Assembly: GCA_021814355.1 (NCBI GenBank)
Contig: JAKAIJ010000048.1
Span: 1-13,339, forward strand
Reading direction: 5' to 3'
DNA: 13,339 nt
DNA from: Acidobacteriota bacterium
GTDB lineage: Bacteria > Acidobacteriota > UBA4820 > DSQY01
Made by a program: the position numbers and the translations under genes. The notes below the pieces were generated by a model, which saw only the letters and a program-made list of their open reading frames with translations, did no database searches and was not told the DNA's origin. Of this stretch, positions 1 to 7,569 are shown piece after piece. Numbering within the stretch: the stretch's first letter is position 1; each line of letters starts with the position of its first letter.

Positions 1-845
1 GCGGCGTGGTGCTCGTGGTGGGGCACTATAACTCCTCCTGCACCATCCCCGCGAGCGAGATCTACAACCTGAGGCAGATGGTGATGCTCACGCCCGCCTC
101 CACCAACCCGCGCGTCACCGATCGGCGCTACCCCACGGTCTTCCGGGTCTGCGGGCGGGACGACCAGCAGGGAATGGTGGGCGCCCGGTACGTCGTCCGG
201 CACATGCCCGGGGCCCGGGTGGCGGTCCTTCACGACAAGACCACCTACGGCCAGGGGCTCGCCGACGAGTTTCTGAAAAACTACGAGCGGGACTCCGGCC
301 GAAAAGCGGGCTACTACGGGGCCATCGTGAAGGAGGACCAGGACTACAGCGCGGTCCTCACGACCCTCAAGGGACTCGACCCCGACCTGCTCTACTTCGG
401 CGGCCTCTACCCGCAGGCGGGACTGCTGGTCCGGCAGATGCGCCAGCTGGGGCTCAAGGCGGTCCTCATGGCGGGAGACGGAACCTACGACCCCGAGTTC
501 GTCCGCATTGCGGGGGCGGCCAGCGCGGAGGGGTCCCTCCTCACCTTCATGCCGGACCAGGAGAAGATCCCCACCGCCCGGCCCGTCCTCGAGAAGTACC
601 GGGCCCGGTACGGCGAGGTGGGTCCCTACTCGCTCTACTCCTACGAGGCCATGAACATCGGGCTCCAGGGTCTCGCCAAGGCCGGGGCGCTGGACGGCGC
701 CCGGGCGGCGCGGCTCCTGCACGCCATGGCCTTCGACACGGTCTTCGGGCCCCTCCGCTTCGACGACAAGGGCGACGTGCTGGAGTCGCCCTACGTGGTC
801 TGGCGGGTGGAGTCGGGCAAGCTCGTCCAGCTCCAGGGGCCATGA
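1..845 (+). CDS. livJ: Branched-chain amino-acid ABC transporter, periplasmic substrate-binding protein (5' partial)
   Basis: This is the C-terminal part (about 281 residues) of a LivJ/LivK-type periplasmic binding protein. In the family it captures leucine, isoleucine or valine and delivers it to the LivHM permease. The fragment opens inside the first lobe with VVGHYNSSCTIPAS, matching the ligand-contacting 'VGH..S..T.PAS' region of LivJ. It continues with TPASTNPRVTDR, HDKTTYGQGLA, LYFGGLYPQAGLLVRQMR and, near the end, FGPLRFDDKGD, all in the family order. The start codon and signal peptide lie upstream of the window. The stop overlaps the livH start by four bases (ATGA), so this is the first visible gene of a livJHMGF operon. 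Ligand choice among hydrophobic or other amino acids cannot be read from the sequence. Family assignment is secure; the J versus K symbol is arbitrary. Confidence 0.93.
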   Translation, partial: GVVLVVGHYNSSCTIPASEIYNLRQMVMLTPASTNPRVTDRRYPTVFRVCGRDDQQGMVGARYVVRHMPGARVAVLHDKTTYGQGLADEFLKNYERDSGRKAGYYGAIVKEDQDYSAVLTTLKGLDPDLLYFGGLYPQAGLLVRQMRQLGLKAVLMAGDGTYDPEFVRIAGAASAEGSLLTFMPDQEKIPTARPVLEKYRARYGEVGPYSLYSYEAMNIGLQGLAKAGALDGARAARLLHAMAFDTVFGPLRFDDKGDVLESPYVVWRVESGKLVQLQGP

Positions 846-1753
846 GCGTCGGCGGCGCGCAGTTCGCGCAGCAGGTGGTGAACGGCCTGGCGGTGGGGTC
901 GGTCTACGCCCTCATCGCGTTGGGCTACACCATGGTCTACGGCATCATCGAGCTCATCAACTTCGCACACGGCGAGATCTACATGATCGGGGCCTACATC
1001 GGGACCCTCGCGGTGGCGGGGCTCCTGGCCCTCGGAGTGCCGCTCCTTCCGGCCCTGGGAGCGGCCCTTCTTGCCGCCGCGGCCCTCACGAGCCTCTACG
1101 GGGCCGCCACGGAGCGCCTCGCCTACCGGCCGCTGCGCGGCTCGTCGCGCCTCGCGCCGCTCATCTCCGCGCTGGGGATGTCCATCTTCTTCCAGCAGTT
1201 CGTCCTGCTCAGCCAGGGGGCCAAGGACAAGATCTTCCCGGTGGAGATCTCCTCGGGCGGCTTCTCCGCGGGCGCCGTGAAGGTCTCCTACATCCAGACG
1301 GCGATCCTCGCGGTGGCGGCCTGCCTGATGGTGGCCCTCGACCAGTTCGTCCGCCGGACCCGCATGGGCCGGGCCATGCGCTGCATGGCCCAGGACCCGG
1401 TGATGGCTTCCCTGGTGGGCGTCCCCGTTCACGGGGTCGTCTCGCTCACGTTCCTGATCGGCTCCGCGATGGCCGCCGTGGCGGGGTTTCTCATTGCCCT
1501 TTACTACGGCAAGGTAAACTACCTGGTGGGCTACATCGCAGGGCTGAAGGCCTTCGTGGCCGCCGTCCTCGGGGGCATCGGGAACATCCCAGGCGCCATG
1601 CTGGGCGGTCTGTTGCTCGGCGTGGTGGAGAGCCTCGCGGCGGGCTACATCGGCGGCGAGTACAAGGACGTGGTGGCCTTTGCGATCCTCGTGGTTGTCC
1701 TGATCGTCCGTCCGGCGGGGCTCCTTGGCGCCCGGCTCCCGGAGAAGGTGTGA
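842..1753 (+). CDS. livH: Branched-chain amino-acid ABC transporter permease LivH
   Basis: The 303-residue protein is an inner-membrane permease of the LivH type, one of two different transmembrane subunits of the Liv importer. The N-terminus shows the family pattern: QQVVNGLAVGSVYALIALGYTMVYGI followed by INFAHGEIYMIGAY (about 39-52). Several hydrophobic helices follow. The cytoplasmic coupling loop is GRAMRCMAQDPVMASLVGV (176-194), which contacts the ATPases. GGIGNIPGAMLGGLLLGVVE (244-263) is the conserved C-terminal region. Length is normal (E. coli LivH is 308). The ATG at 842 overlaps the preceding stop as ATGA, implying translational coupling to the binding protein. Nothing looks truncated or unusual. 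Confidence 0.96.
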   Translation: MSVGGAQFAQQVVNGLAVGSVYALIALGYTMVYGIIELINFAHGEIYMIGAYIGTLAVAGLLALGVPLLPALGAALLAAAALTSLYGAATERLAYRPLRGSSRLAPLISALGMSIFFQQFVLLSQGAKDKIFPVEISSGGFSAGAVKVSYIQTAILAVAACLMVALDQFVRRTRMGRAMRCMAQDPVMASLVGVPVHGVVSLTFLIGSAMAAVAGFLIALYYGKVNYLVGYIAGLKAFVAAVLGGIGNIPGAMLGGLLLGVVESLAAGYIGGEYKDVVAFAILVVVLIVRPAGLLGARLPEKV

Positions 1754-1754
1754 C

Positions 1755-2942
1755 GTGGGCGCGCTGAGGCGGCGGTTCCGGTCCTGGGCCGGGGACCCGC
1801 GGTTCGCGGTCCCCGGCGCCGGGCTCCTCTTCGGGCTCATGGCGCTGCCGCTCATGGGGCCCCGCCGGGCCGCGGCGGTGGCCGCCGGCGTGGTCGCGTT
1901 GCGCCTGATCGCCCTCGCCAGGCTCCCCGAGAGGTGGCATCCCGTCCGGGGCGCGGGCCGCGCCGTCGAGCGAATGCGCGGGGTCCTCCCGGAACCCCCG
2001 CCCTGGGTCCGCGCCGCCGTCCCCTGGCTCTTCGTGGGCGCCCTGGCCGCCCTCTCCTTCGCCCTGGACCCCTACACCCTCGACGTGGCGACCACCGCGG
2101 GCATCTACGCCCTGCTCGCGCTGGGGCTCAACGTCGTGGTGGGCATGGCGGGGCTGCTGGTGCTCGGGTTCGCGGCCTTCTACGCCGTGGGCGCATATAC
2201 CTACGCCCTTCTGAACACCCAGTTCCACCTCGGCTTCTGGGTTTGCCTCCCCGTGGGCGGCGCCCTGGCGGCCCTCTTCGGGCTGCTGCTCGGGCTGCCC
2301 ACGCTGCGGCTGAGGGGGGACTACCTGGCCATCGTGACCCTCGGCTTCGGGGAGATCACCCGGATCACCCTCAACAACTGGGACACGGTGACCAACGGCC
2401 CCAACGGCATCCTGGGCATCGCCCCGCCCTCCCTCTTCGGCCATCCCTTCGTCCATCCGCGCCACTATTTTCTGCTCGCCCTTGCCTTCGTGGCCGCGAG
2501 CGCCTTCCTCCTGCGGCGGCTCGACCGGAGCCGCATCGGCCGCGCCTGGGTCGCCATGCGGGAGGACGAGACCGCGGCGGAGGCCATGGGCCTGCCCACC
2601 CTGAGGCTCAAGCTCCTCGCCTTCGCCATGGCGGCCTTCTGGGGGGGCGTGGCGGGCGTCTTCTTCGCGGGCAAGCAGCTCTTCGTCAGCCCCGAGTCCT
2701 TCAACTTCCTCGAGTCGGTCATGGTCCTCTGCATGGTCGTCCTGGGGGGGATGGGATCGGTCCCCGGGGCGGTGCTGGGAGCGCTCCTGCTCTCTTTCCT
2801 CCCGGAGGTTCTGCGCGGGGTGGACCAGTACCGCCTCCTCGCCTTCGGGGCGGCCATGGTGCTCATGATGCGGTATCGCCCGAGCGGGCTGTGGCCGGAG
2901 ATCCACCGCTACCACGAGGTGGAGGAGGGCCGCCGTGGCTGA
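1755..2942 (+). CDS. livM: Branched-chain amino-acid ABC transporter permease LivM
   Basis: The 395-residue protein is the second membrane subunit of the Liv importer. I chose the GTG at 1755, one base after the livH stop, because GGAGAAGG at 1741-1748 is well placed; an in-frame start at 1725 would run back into livH with no better site. Residues 1-85 form a long N-terminal extension with hydrophobic stretches, as in E. coli LivM. The permease core follows: TTAGIYALLALGLNVVVGMAGLL (about 113-135), LRGDYLAIVTLGFGEITR (186-203), the coupling loop GRAWVAMREDETAAEAMGL (262-280) and GGMGSVPGAVLGALLL (331-346). It overlaps livG by eight bases. LivH and LivM together form the membrane channel. Confidence 0.95.
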   Translation: MGALRRRFRSWAGDPRFAVPGAGLLFGLMALPLMGPRRAAAVAAGVVALRLIALARLPERWHPVRGAGRAVERMRGVLPEPPPWVRAAVPWLFVGALAALSFALDPYTLDVATTAGIYALLALGLNVVVGMAGLLVLGFAAFYAVGAYTYALLNTQFHLGFWVCLPVGGALAALFGLLLGLPTLRLRGDYLAIVTLGFGEITRITLNNWDTVTNGPNGILGIAPPSLFGHPFVHPRHYFLLALAFVAASAFLLRRLDRSRIGRAWVAMREDETAAEAMGLPTLRLKLLAFAMAAFWGGVAGVFFAGKQLFVSPESFNFLESVMVLCMVVLGGMGSVPGAVLGALLLSFLPEVLRGVDQYRLLAFGAAMVLMMRYRPSGLWPEIHRYHEVEEGRRG

Positions 2943-3708
2943 GGTCCTCGCGCTGCGCGGCCTCTCGATGCGCTTCCTGGGCCTGCGGGCTCTGGAGGGC
3001 TTCGACCTCGCGGTGAGGGAAGGCGAGATCGTCTCCCTCATCGGTCCCAACGGCGCGGGCAAGACCACGATCTTCAACTGCGTCACCGGCCACTATCTCC
3101 CCACGGGGGGCGAGGTCCTCTTCGCCGGCCGCCGGCTCAACGGCCTTCCCCCCCACGCGGTGACCGCGCTGGGGCTGGTCCGGACGTTCCAGAACATCCG
3201 CCTCTTCTCCGCCATGTCGGCCATCGAAAACGTGATGGTGGGCCGGCACTGCCGCACCCGGACGGGGGTGCTCGGCTGTCTGCTGAAGCTTCCCGGCTGC
3301 TCCGGCGAGGAGCGCGCCATCCGCGGGAAGTCCCGCGAACTGCTCGCGTTCGTTGGGCTCTCGGGCCGGGAGCGCCACCGGGCCGGCGACCTGCCCTACG
3401 GGGACCAGCGGAGGCTGGAGATCGCCCGCGCCCTCGCCACGGAGCCCCGCATGCTCTGCCTGGACGAGCCGGCGGCCGGCATGAACCCCAGCGAGACCGG
3501 CGCCCTCATGGAGCTCATCGCCCGGGTGCGGGAGTCGGGGGTGACGGTCCTGCTCATCGAGCACCACATGCGCCTGGTCATGGGCATCTCCGACCGCGTG
3601 GCGGTCCTCGACCACGGCGTGAAGATCGCCGAGGGCCGCCCCGCCGAGATCCAGGCGGACCCAAGGGTCGTCGAGGCCTACCTGGGGAAGGAGGCCTCCG
3701 GTGCTTAA
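2935..3708 (+). CDS. livG: Branched-chain amino-acid ABC transporter ATP-binding protein LivG
   Basis: The 257-residue protein is one of the two ATPases that power Liv import. Visible motifs are Walker A GPNGAGKT (37-44), the Q-loop FQNIRLF (about 85-91), the signature LPYGDQRRLEIARALA (153-168; the family usually has LSYG), Walker B MLCLDEPAAGMNP (173-185) and the H-loop EHH (209-211). Length matches E. coli LivG (255). The GTG at 2935 lies inside the end of livM, overlapping by eight bases, with GGAGGAGGGC at 2921-2930 as ribosome-binding site. It therefore depends on translation of livM. The insert CRTRTGVLGCLLKLPGCSGEE (106-126) is the usual LivG helical segment. Confidence 0.96.
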   Translation: MAEVLALRGLSMRFLGLRALEGFDLAVREGEIVSLIGPNGAGKTTIFNCVTGHYLPTGGEVLFAGRRLNGLPPHAVTALGLVRTFQNIRLFSAMSAIENVMVGRHCRTRTGVLGCLLKLPGCSGEERAIRGKSRELLAFVGLSGRERHRAGDLPYGDQRRLEIARALATEPRMLCLDEPAAGMNPSETGALMELIARVRESGVTVLLIEHHMRLVMGISDRVAVLDHGVKIAEGRPAEIQADPRVVEAYLGKEASGA

Positions 3709-4405
3709 GGTGGAGGGGCTGCGGGTCGCCTACGGCCGGCTGGAGGTCCTCCAGGGGATCACCCTCGAGGTCCCCGAGGGGAAGGTGGTCACCCTCGTGG
3801 GGGCCAACGGAGCCGGGAAGAGCACCACCCTCATGGCCCTTAGCGGCCTGCGCCGCGTGACGGGGGGGCGGATTCTCTTCGAGGGCGAGGACCTGGCGGG
3901 GCTTCCCCCCCACGAGATCGTGGCGCGGGGGGTGGTCCAGGTGCCCGAGGGACGCCGGGTCTTCGCCCGCATGAGCGTCCACGAGAACCTGCTGATGGGC
4001 GCCTTCCTGCGCGGCCGCCGGGACGCGGCCCGCGACGCGGACCACGTCTTCTCGCTCTTTCCGGTTCTGGCGGAGCGCCGGAGCCAGCGAGCGGGAACCC
4101 TCTCGGGCGGGGAGCAGCAGATGCTCGCCATCGGCCGGGCCCTCATGGCGCGCCCACGCCTCCTGCTGCTCGACGAGCCCTCCCTGGGCCTCGCCCCGAC
4201 GCTGGTGGCCCAGATCTTCGAGATCCTCCGGGCCATCCACGCGGAGGGCGTGACGCTTCTGCTCGTGGAGCAGAACGTCCACCAGGCCCTCTCGATGGCC
4301 GACGACGGGTACGTTCTCCAGGCGGGCCGGATCGCCCTCCACGGCGCGCCCGCGGAGCTGCTCGCCAACGACGAGGTGCGCCGGGCCTACCTCGGCGAAT
4401 CCTAG
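3701..4405 (+). CDS. livF: Branched-chain amino-acid ABC transporter ATP-binding protein LivF
   Basis: The 234-residue protein is the second ATPase of the Liv complex and pairs with LivG. Motifs are Walker A GANGAGKS (34-41), VPEGRRVFARMSVHENL (81-97, around the Q-loop), signature LSGGEQQMLAIGRALM (134-149) and Walker B LLLLDEPSLGLAP (154-166). At the H-loop position it has VEQN (189-192) rather than His, which is normal for LivF. The C-terminus EVRRAYLGES is typical. The start is GTG at 3701, overlapping livG by eight bases. The stop TAG lies inside a 23-bp stretch resembling the end of the palindromic element at 6123. It is the last gene of the operon, since 107 bases separate it from the next gene. 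Confidence 0.96.
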   Translation: MLKVEGLRVAYGRLEVLQGITLEVPEGKVVTLVGANGAGKSTTLMALSGLRRVTGGRILFEGEDLAGLPPHEIVARGVVQVPEGRRVFARMSVHENLLMGAFLRGRRDAARDADHVFSLFPVLAERRSQRAGTLSGGEQQMLAIGRALMARPRLLLLDEPSLGLAPTLVAQIFEILRAIHAEGVTLLLVEQNVHQALSMADDGYVLQAGRIALHGAPAELLANDEVRRAYLGES

Positions 4406-4423
4406 CAGGCGGCGGGGAACCCC
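4401..4423 (+). repeat. Look-alike of the left end of the 6123-6408 palindromic element
   Basis: These 23 bases match the left terminal repeat at 6123-6145 in 19 positions, including an unbroken 13-base identity (CCTAGCAGGCGGC). The match spans the livF stop codon (TAG at 4403-4405). I see no partner end in the following 90 bases. It could be a decayed solo end of the same element family, or a chance match in GC-rich DNA. Confidence 0.35.
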
Positions 4424-4427
4424 AAGC

Positions 4428-4445
4428 GGAACCCTCCGGGATTCC
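4428..4445 (+). terminator. Small hairpin after livF, weak terminator candidate
   Basis: GGAACCC (4428-4434) can pair with GGG-A-TTCC (4438-4445), giving a seven-pair stem with one bulged A and a three-base loop. No T-run follows, so intrinsic termination is doubtful. It lies between the liv operon and the GAF/HD-GYP gene and overlaps the candidate -35 box of that gene's promoter. Confidence 0.2.
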
Positions 4446-4471
4446 CAGCGGTCCGCCCGCGGGTATACAAT
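4442..4471 (+). promoter_or_regulatory. Candidate promoter for the GAF/HD-GYP gene
   Basis: TTCCCA (4442-4447, four of six matches to TTGACA) and TACAAT (4466-4471, five of six to TATAAT) are separated by 18 bases. The AT-rich patch TATACAATAA stands out in the GC-rich surroundings. The ribosome-binding site GGGAGGAG (4500-4507) and the ATG at 4513 follow. This is inference from consensus only. Confidence 0.35.
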
Positions 4472-4512
4472 AACCGCTCGGAGAGGGTGCCCCGGCGCCC
4501 GGGAGGAGCGGC

Positions 4513-6105
4513 ATGGACCCCAAAGGACCCAGGGCTTCGGAAGCGCCGGTGGCCGAAGCCTTGAAGCACCTCACCGAGGTGAGCCTCGCGCTCTCCACGG
4601 AGCGGGACCACCAGGCCCTCCTCGGCCTCATCCTCACCAAGGCCCGCGACCTCGCCGACTGCGACGCCGGAAGCCTCTACCTGGTGGAGCGCGAGCCTAA
4701 GGAGTGCCTCCGGTTCGTCCTCGCCCAGAACGATTCGGTCCACGTCCCCTTCAAAGCTTCGGAGATGCCGCTCGACAAGCGGAGCCTCGCCGGCTACGTC
4801 GCCCTGACCGGGGAGATCCTCAACCTCGAGGACGCCTACCGCCTCCCGCCCACGGCGCCCTACCACTTCAACCGGGTCTTCGACGAGAAGGTGGGGTACG
4901 TGACCCGGTCCATGCTGGTTCTGCCCATGAGCAACCACCGGGGGGAGATCACGGGGGTCATCCAGCTCATCAACCGCAAGCGGGACGCCACCGCACGAAT
5001 CACCAGCCGGGAGGCCGCGGACGCGCACGTGGTGGGGTTCGACGGCCACCTCACGGAGCTCCTGCGGGCGGTGGCGAGCATGGCGGCGGTAGCCATTGAC
5101 AACGCCACGCTCATCCAGAACATCCAGGCCCTCTTCGAGGGATTCGTAAAGGCTTCGGTGACCGCCATCGAGCAGCGCGACCCCACCACTTCGGGTCACT
5201 CCTCCCGGGTCGCCATTCTCACGGTGGGCCTCGCCGAGCTGGTGGACCGCACGTCCGACGGGCCTTTCCGCGACGTACGGTTCAGCCGGGAGCACCTCAA
5301 GGAGCTGCGCTACGCCTCGATCCTCCACGACTTCGGCAAGGTCGGCGTCCGCGAGCAGGTCCTGGTGAAGGCCAAAAAGCTCTACCCCCAGGACCTGGAG
5401 CGGGTCCTGACCCGGCTCGAAATGGCCAGGCTGTACAAGGAGCGCGAGATCCTCCACCGCAAGGTGGCGCTCTTCGAGGGAGGGGCGAAGGGCGGCGACC
5501 CGCGGCTCGCCGAGCTGGAGGCCCAGCTCGCGGCGCTCGTGCAGGAGCTCGACGCCTACCGCGAGGTGGTCCTCAAGGCCAACGAGCCCACGGTCCTTCC
5601 GGAGGGGGAGTTCTCGGTCCTCCAGCAGATCGCGCGGAGCAGCTTCAGCGACCTGCGCGGGGCCGACCGTCCGCTCCTGGAGCCCGAGGAGGTCCGCATC
5701 CTCTCCATCCGCAAGGGGACCCTCACGGAGGAGGAGCGGCTCGAGATCGAGTCCCACGTGACCCACACCTTCAATTTCCTGAGCCAGATCCCCTGGACGC
5801 CGGAGCTGAAGGGGGTCCCGGAGATCGCCTACGGCCACCACGAGAAGCTCAACGGCCGCGGGTACCCCCGCGGGGTGGCGGCGGCCCTCATTCCCGTCCA
5901 GCCCCGGATGATGTCCGTCTCGGACATCTTCGACGCCCTCTCCGCCTCCGACCGGCCCTACAAGCGGGCCGTCCCCGTCGAGAAGACGCTCGACATCCTC
6001 CAGATGGAGGCGAAGGAGGGAATGCTCGACCTGGACCTCGTCCGCCTCTTCATCGAGGGGAAGATCTACGAGAAGACCCTCCACCTGAGAAACGTGGCGG
6101 GATGA
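4513..6105 (+). CDS. GAF domain and HD-GYP domain cyclic-di-GMP phosphodiesterase-type signalling protein
   Basis: The 530-residue protein is soluble, with no membrane segment or signal peptide. Residues about 15-200 form a GAF sensor domain (ALKHLTEVSLALSTERD, AGSLYLVE, LAGYVALTGEILNLEDAY, LVLPMSNHRGEITGVIQLINRK). Residues about 205-520 form an HD-GYP domain, a family that hydrolyses cyclic di-GMP. Metal and catalytic residues visible are H229 (SGHSSR), H272-D273 (LHDFGKVGV), H415 (ESHVTH), H442-H443-E444 and GRGYP (448-452), with D471 in SVSDIFDALSASDRPYK. The motifs look intact. About 120 residues (281-400), partly charged and helical, separate the HD motif from the next metal-binding His, where standard HD-GYP domains have about 30. 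To my recollection this larger insert marks a known GAF/HD-GYP subfamily. The ligand of the GAF domain is unknown. Start ATG with GGAGG upstream. Confidence 0.92.
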   Translation: MDPKGPRASEAPVAEALKHLTEVSLALSTERDHQALLGLILTKARDLADCDAGSLYLVEREPKECLRFVLAQNDSVHVPFKASEMPLDKRSLAGYVALTGEILNLEDAYRLPPTAPYHFNRVFDEKVGYVTRSMLVLPMSNHRGEITGVIQLINRKRDATARITSREAADAHVVGFDGHLTELLRAVASMAAVAIDNATLIQNIQALFEGFVKASVTAIEQRDPTTSGHSSRVAILTVGLAELVDRTSDGPFRDVRFSREHLKELRYASILHDFGKVGVREQVLVKAKKLYPQDLERVLTRLEMARLYKEREILHRKVALFEGGAKGGDPRLAELEAQLAALVQELDAYREVVLKANEPTVLPEGEFSVLQQIARSSFSDLRGADRPLLEPEEVRILSIRKGTLTEEERLEIESHVTHTFNFLSQIPWTPELKGVPEIAYGHHEKLNGRGYPRGVAAALIPVQPRMMSVSDIFDALSASDRPYKRAVPVEKTLDILQMEAKEGMLDLDLVRLFIEGKIYEKTLHLRNVAG

Positions 6106-6123
6106 GGCGGGGGCGCTCCCGCC
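6106..6123 (+). terminator. GC-rich hairpin directly after the HD-GYP stop codon
   Basis: GGCGGG (6106-6111) pairs with CCCGCC (6118-6123) around a six-base loop, starting at the base after the TGA stop. No T-run follows, so any termination would not be classical. Its last base is the first base of the palindromic element. Confidence 0.3.
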
Positions 6124-6408
6124 CTAGCAGGCGGCTGAGAAACTCGCATGGGCCGCGCGCAAGAGGCTTGGGGGTCAGATGCTAGGCGCGGCGAGGAGGG
6201 CGATGCGGTACCCCATCGGCGACGAGCCGCAACAACGCAGATGGCCCCCAATCCCTTGCGCCCGGATGGGTTGCCACGGCACGGCCCCGTCTGCTATGTT
6301 GCCGCTCCTAGACGATGCGCAGAGACATCGCCGGCGTCGCGCCGCCTTGCATCCGGAGCCGTGGCGCTGACAACGCGGCCTACGGGAGTTTTTCAGCAGC
6401 CTGCTAGG
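6123..6408. mobile_element. MITE-like 286-bp imperfect palindrome with 23-bp terminal inverted repeats
   Basis: The left end (6123-6145) and the reverse complement of the right end (6386-6408) agree in 21 of 23 positions; the outer ten bases are CCTAGCAGGC. The interior is also self-complementary. The arm around 6226-6246 pairs with that around 6290-6310 (17 of 21), further patches pair outward (such as the CGCGGCC block near the right end), and CAATCCC/GGGTTG forms the apex. One transcript could fold into a single long hairpin. No transposase and no clear target-site duplication are visible. An ATG at 6148 starts an open frame through it into the next gene, but the proline- and arginine-rich product resembles no protein I know. 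A non-autonomous transposable element or structured intergenic repeat is the best reading. Confidence 0.6.
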
Positions 6409-6417
6409 AGACCGAGA

Positions 6418-7539
6418 ATGACACCGCGCGTGTTTCAGCCCTTGACCATCGGTGATCTCACGGCGCCGCTCCCCATCATTCAAGGGGGGATGGGCGTCGC
6501 CATCTCGCTTTCGGGCCTCTCGTCGGCGGTGGCGGAGGAGGGGGGAATCGGCACCATCGCCTCGGTGGGCATCGGCCAGCTCGAGCCCGACGTCTACGCG
6601 AACTTCGTGGAGGCCAACGCGCGGGCCCTGCGCAAGGAGATCCGCAAGGCGCGGCAGCTCACCCGCGGGCTCCTCGCCGTGAACATCATGGTGGCCATGA
6701 CCAACTACGCCGAGATGGTGAAGGTCTCCCTCGAGGAGGAGGTGGACCTCATCATCTCCGGGGCGGGTCTGCCCCTCGACATGCCCCGCCACCGCCGACA
6801 GGAAACCCGCACCAAGCTGGTCCCCATCGTCTCCTCCGCGCGGGCGGCGGGCATCCTGTGCAAGCGCTGGCTCGACAAGTTCCAGTACGCCCCCGACGCG
6901 CTCGTGGTGGAGGGGCCGCTCGCGGGCGGCCACCTGGGATTCCGCCGCGAGGAGATTGACGACCCCGCCTTCGCCCTGGAGAGACTCATCCCCCAAGTGG
7001 TGGCGGAGGCCCGGCGGTGGGAGGAGCGCGCGGAGAAGGCCATCCCCGTCATCGCCGCCGGCGGCATCTGGTCGGGCGCCGACATCCTCAGGTTCCAGAA
7101 GCTGGGAGCGGCGGGGGTCCAGATGGCGACGCGGTTCGTGACCACCGAGGAGTGCGACGCCTCGGAGGCGTTCAAGCAGACCTACATCGCCGCCGCCGAG
7201 AAGGACATCGCCATCATCAAGAGCCCCGTGGGGCTGCCGGGCCGGGCCATCCGGAACGCCTTCGTGGACGCCATGGAGGCGGGGGAGAAGGAACCCTTCA
7301 AGTGCCCCTACCACTGCATCGCGACCTGCGACTACACCACCGCGCCCTACTGCATCGCCCTGGCGCTCGTGAACGCGCAGAGGGGGCGGTTCACCCACGG
7401 GTTCGCCTTCGCGGGAGCCAACGCCCACCGGGCCGAGAGGATCTCCACGGTGCACGAGACGGTGGAGGCCCTGGAGGCCGAGTACTCCGAGGCGCTCGAA
7501 GCCGAAGCCGCCTCCCGTCGAGCCGCCGCGGTTCCCTGA
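6418..7539 (+). CDS. Nitronate monooxygenase / 2-nitropropane dioxygenase-family FMN protein
   Basis: The 373-residue protein belongs to the NMO/FabK-like TIM-barrel flavoprotein family (COG2070 type), members of which oxidise alkyl nitronates or reduce enoyl thioesters using FMN. Visible landmarks are LPIIQGGMGVAIS (18-30) near the flavin site, SGAGLPLDMP (114-123), VEGPLAGGHLG (164-174) with H172 at the catalytic-His position, and VIAAGGIWSGADILRFQKLGAAGVQMATRF (211-240) for the FMN phosphate. The C-terminal part carries C296, C300, C304 and C312 (CX3CX3CX7C), then LALVNAQRG and GFAFAGANAHR. The start at 6418 has AGGAG (6406-6410) seven bases upstream, straddling the palindromic element's edge; the earlier in-frame ATG at 6148 lies inside that element and is rejected. 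The true substrate is not readable from sequence. Confidence 0.88.
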   Translation: MTPRVFQPLTIGDLTAPLPIIQGGMGVAISLSGLSSAVAEEGGIGTIASVGIGQLEPDVYANFVEANARALRKEIRKARQLTRGLLAVNIMVAMTNYAEMVKVSLEEEVDLIISGAGLPLDMPRHRRQETRTKLVPIVSSARAAGILCKRWLDKFQYAPDALVVEGPLAGGHLGFRREEIDDPAFALERLIPQVVAEARRWEERAEKAIPVIAAGGIWSGADILRFQKLGAAGVQMATRFVTTEECDASEAFKQTYIAAAEKDIAIIKSPVGLPGRAIRNAFVDAMEAGEKEPFKCPYHCIATCDYTTAPYCIALALVNAQRGRFTHGFAFAGANAHRAERISTVHETVEALEAEYSEALEAEAASRRAAAVP

Positions 7540-7569
7540 CGGGCCGCGCGCGGGGACGCGTGCGGGTCG

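Noticed and set aside
1491..3086. Long minus-strand open frames opposite real genes (also near 791-1855, 4402-6084, 6175-7455, 8965-10623 and 11687-13228)
   Set aside because: In GC-rich DNA the strand opposite a gene is often open. These frames give His/Arg/Gly/Glu-rich products with no recognisable domains and overlap conserved genes.
6148..6417. N-terminal 90-residue extension of the nitronate monooxygenase-like frame
   Set aside because: It is encoded by the palindromic element, has no family similarity, and the ATG at 6418 has a good ribosome-binding site and matches the usual N-terminus of the family.
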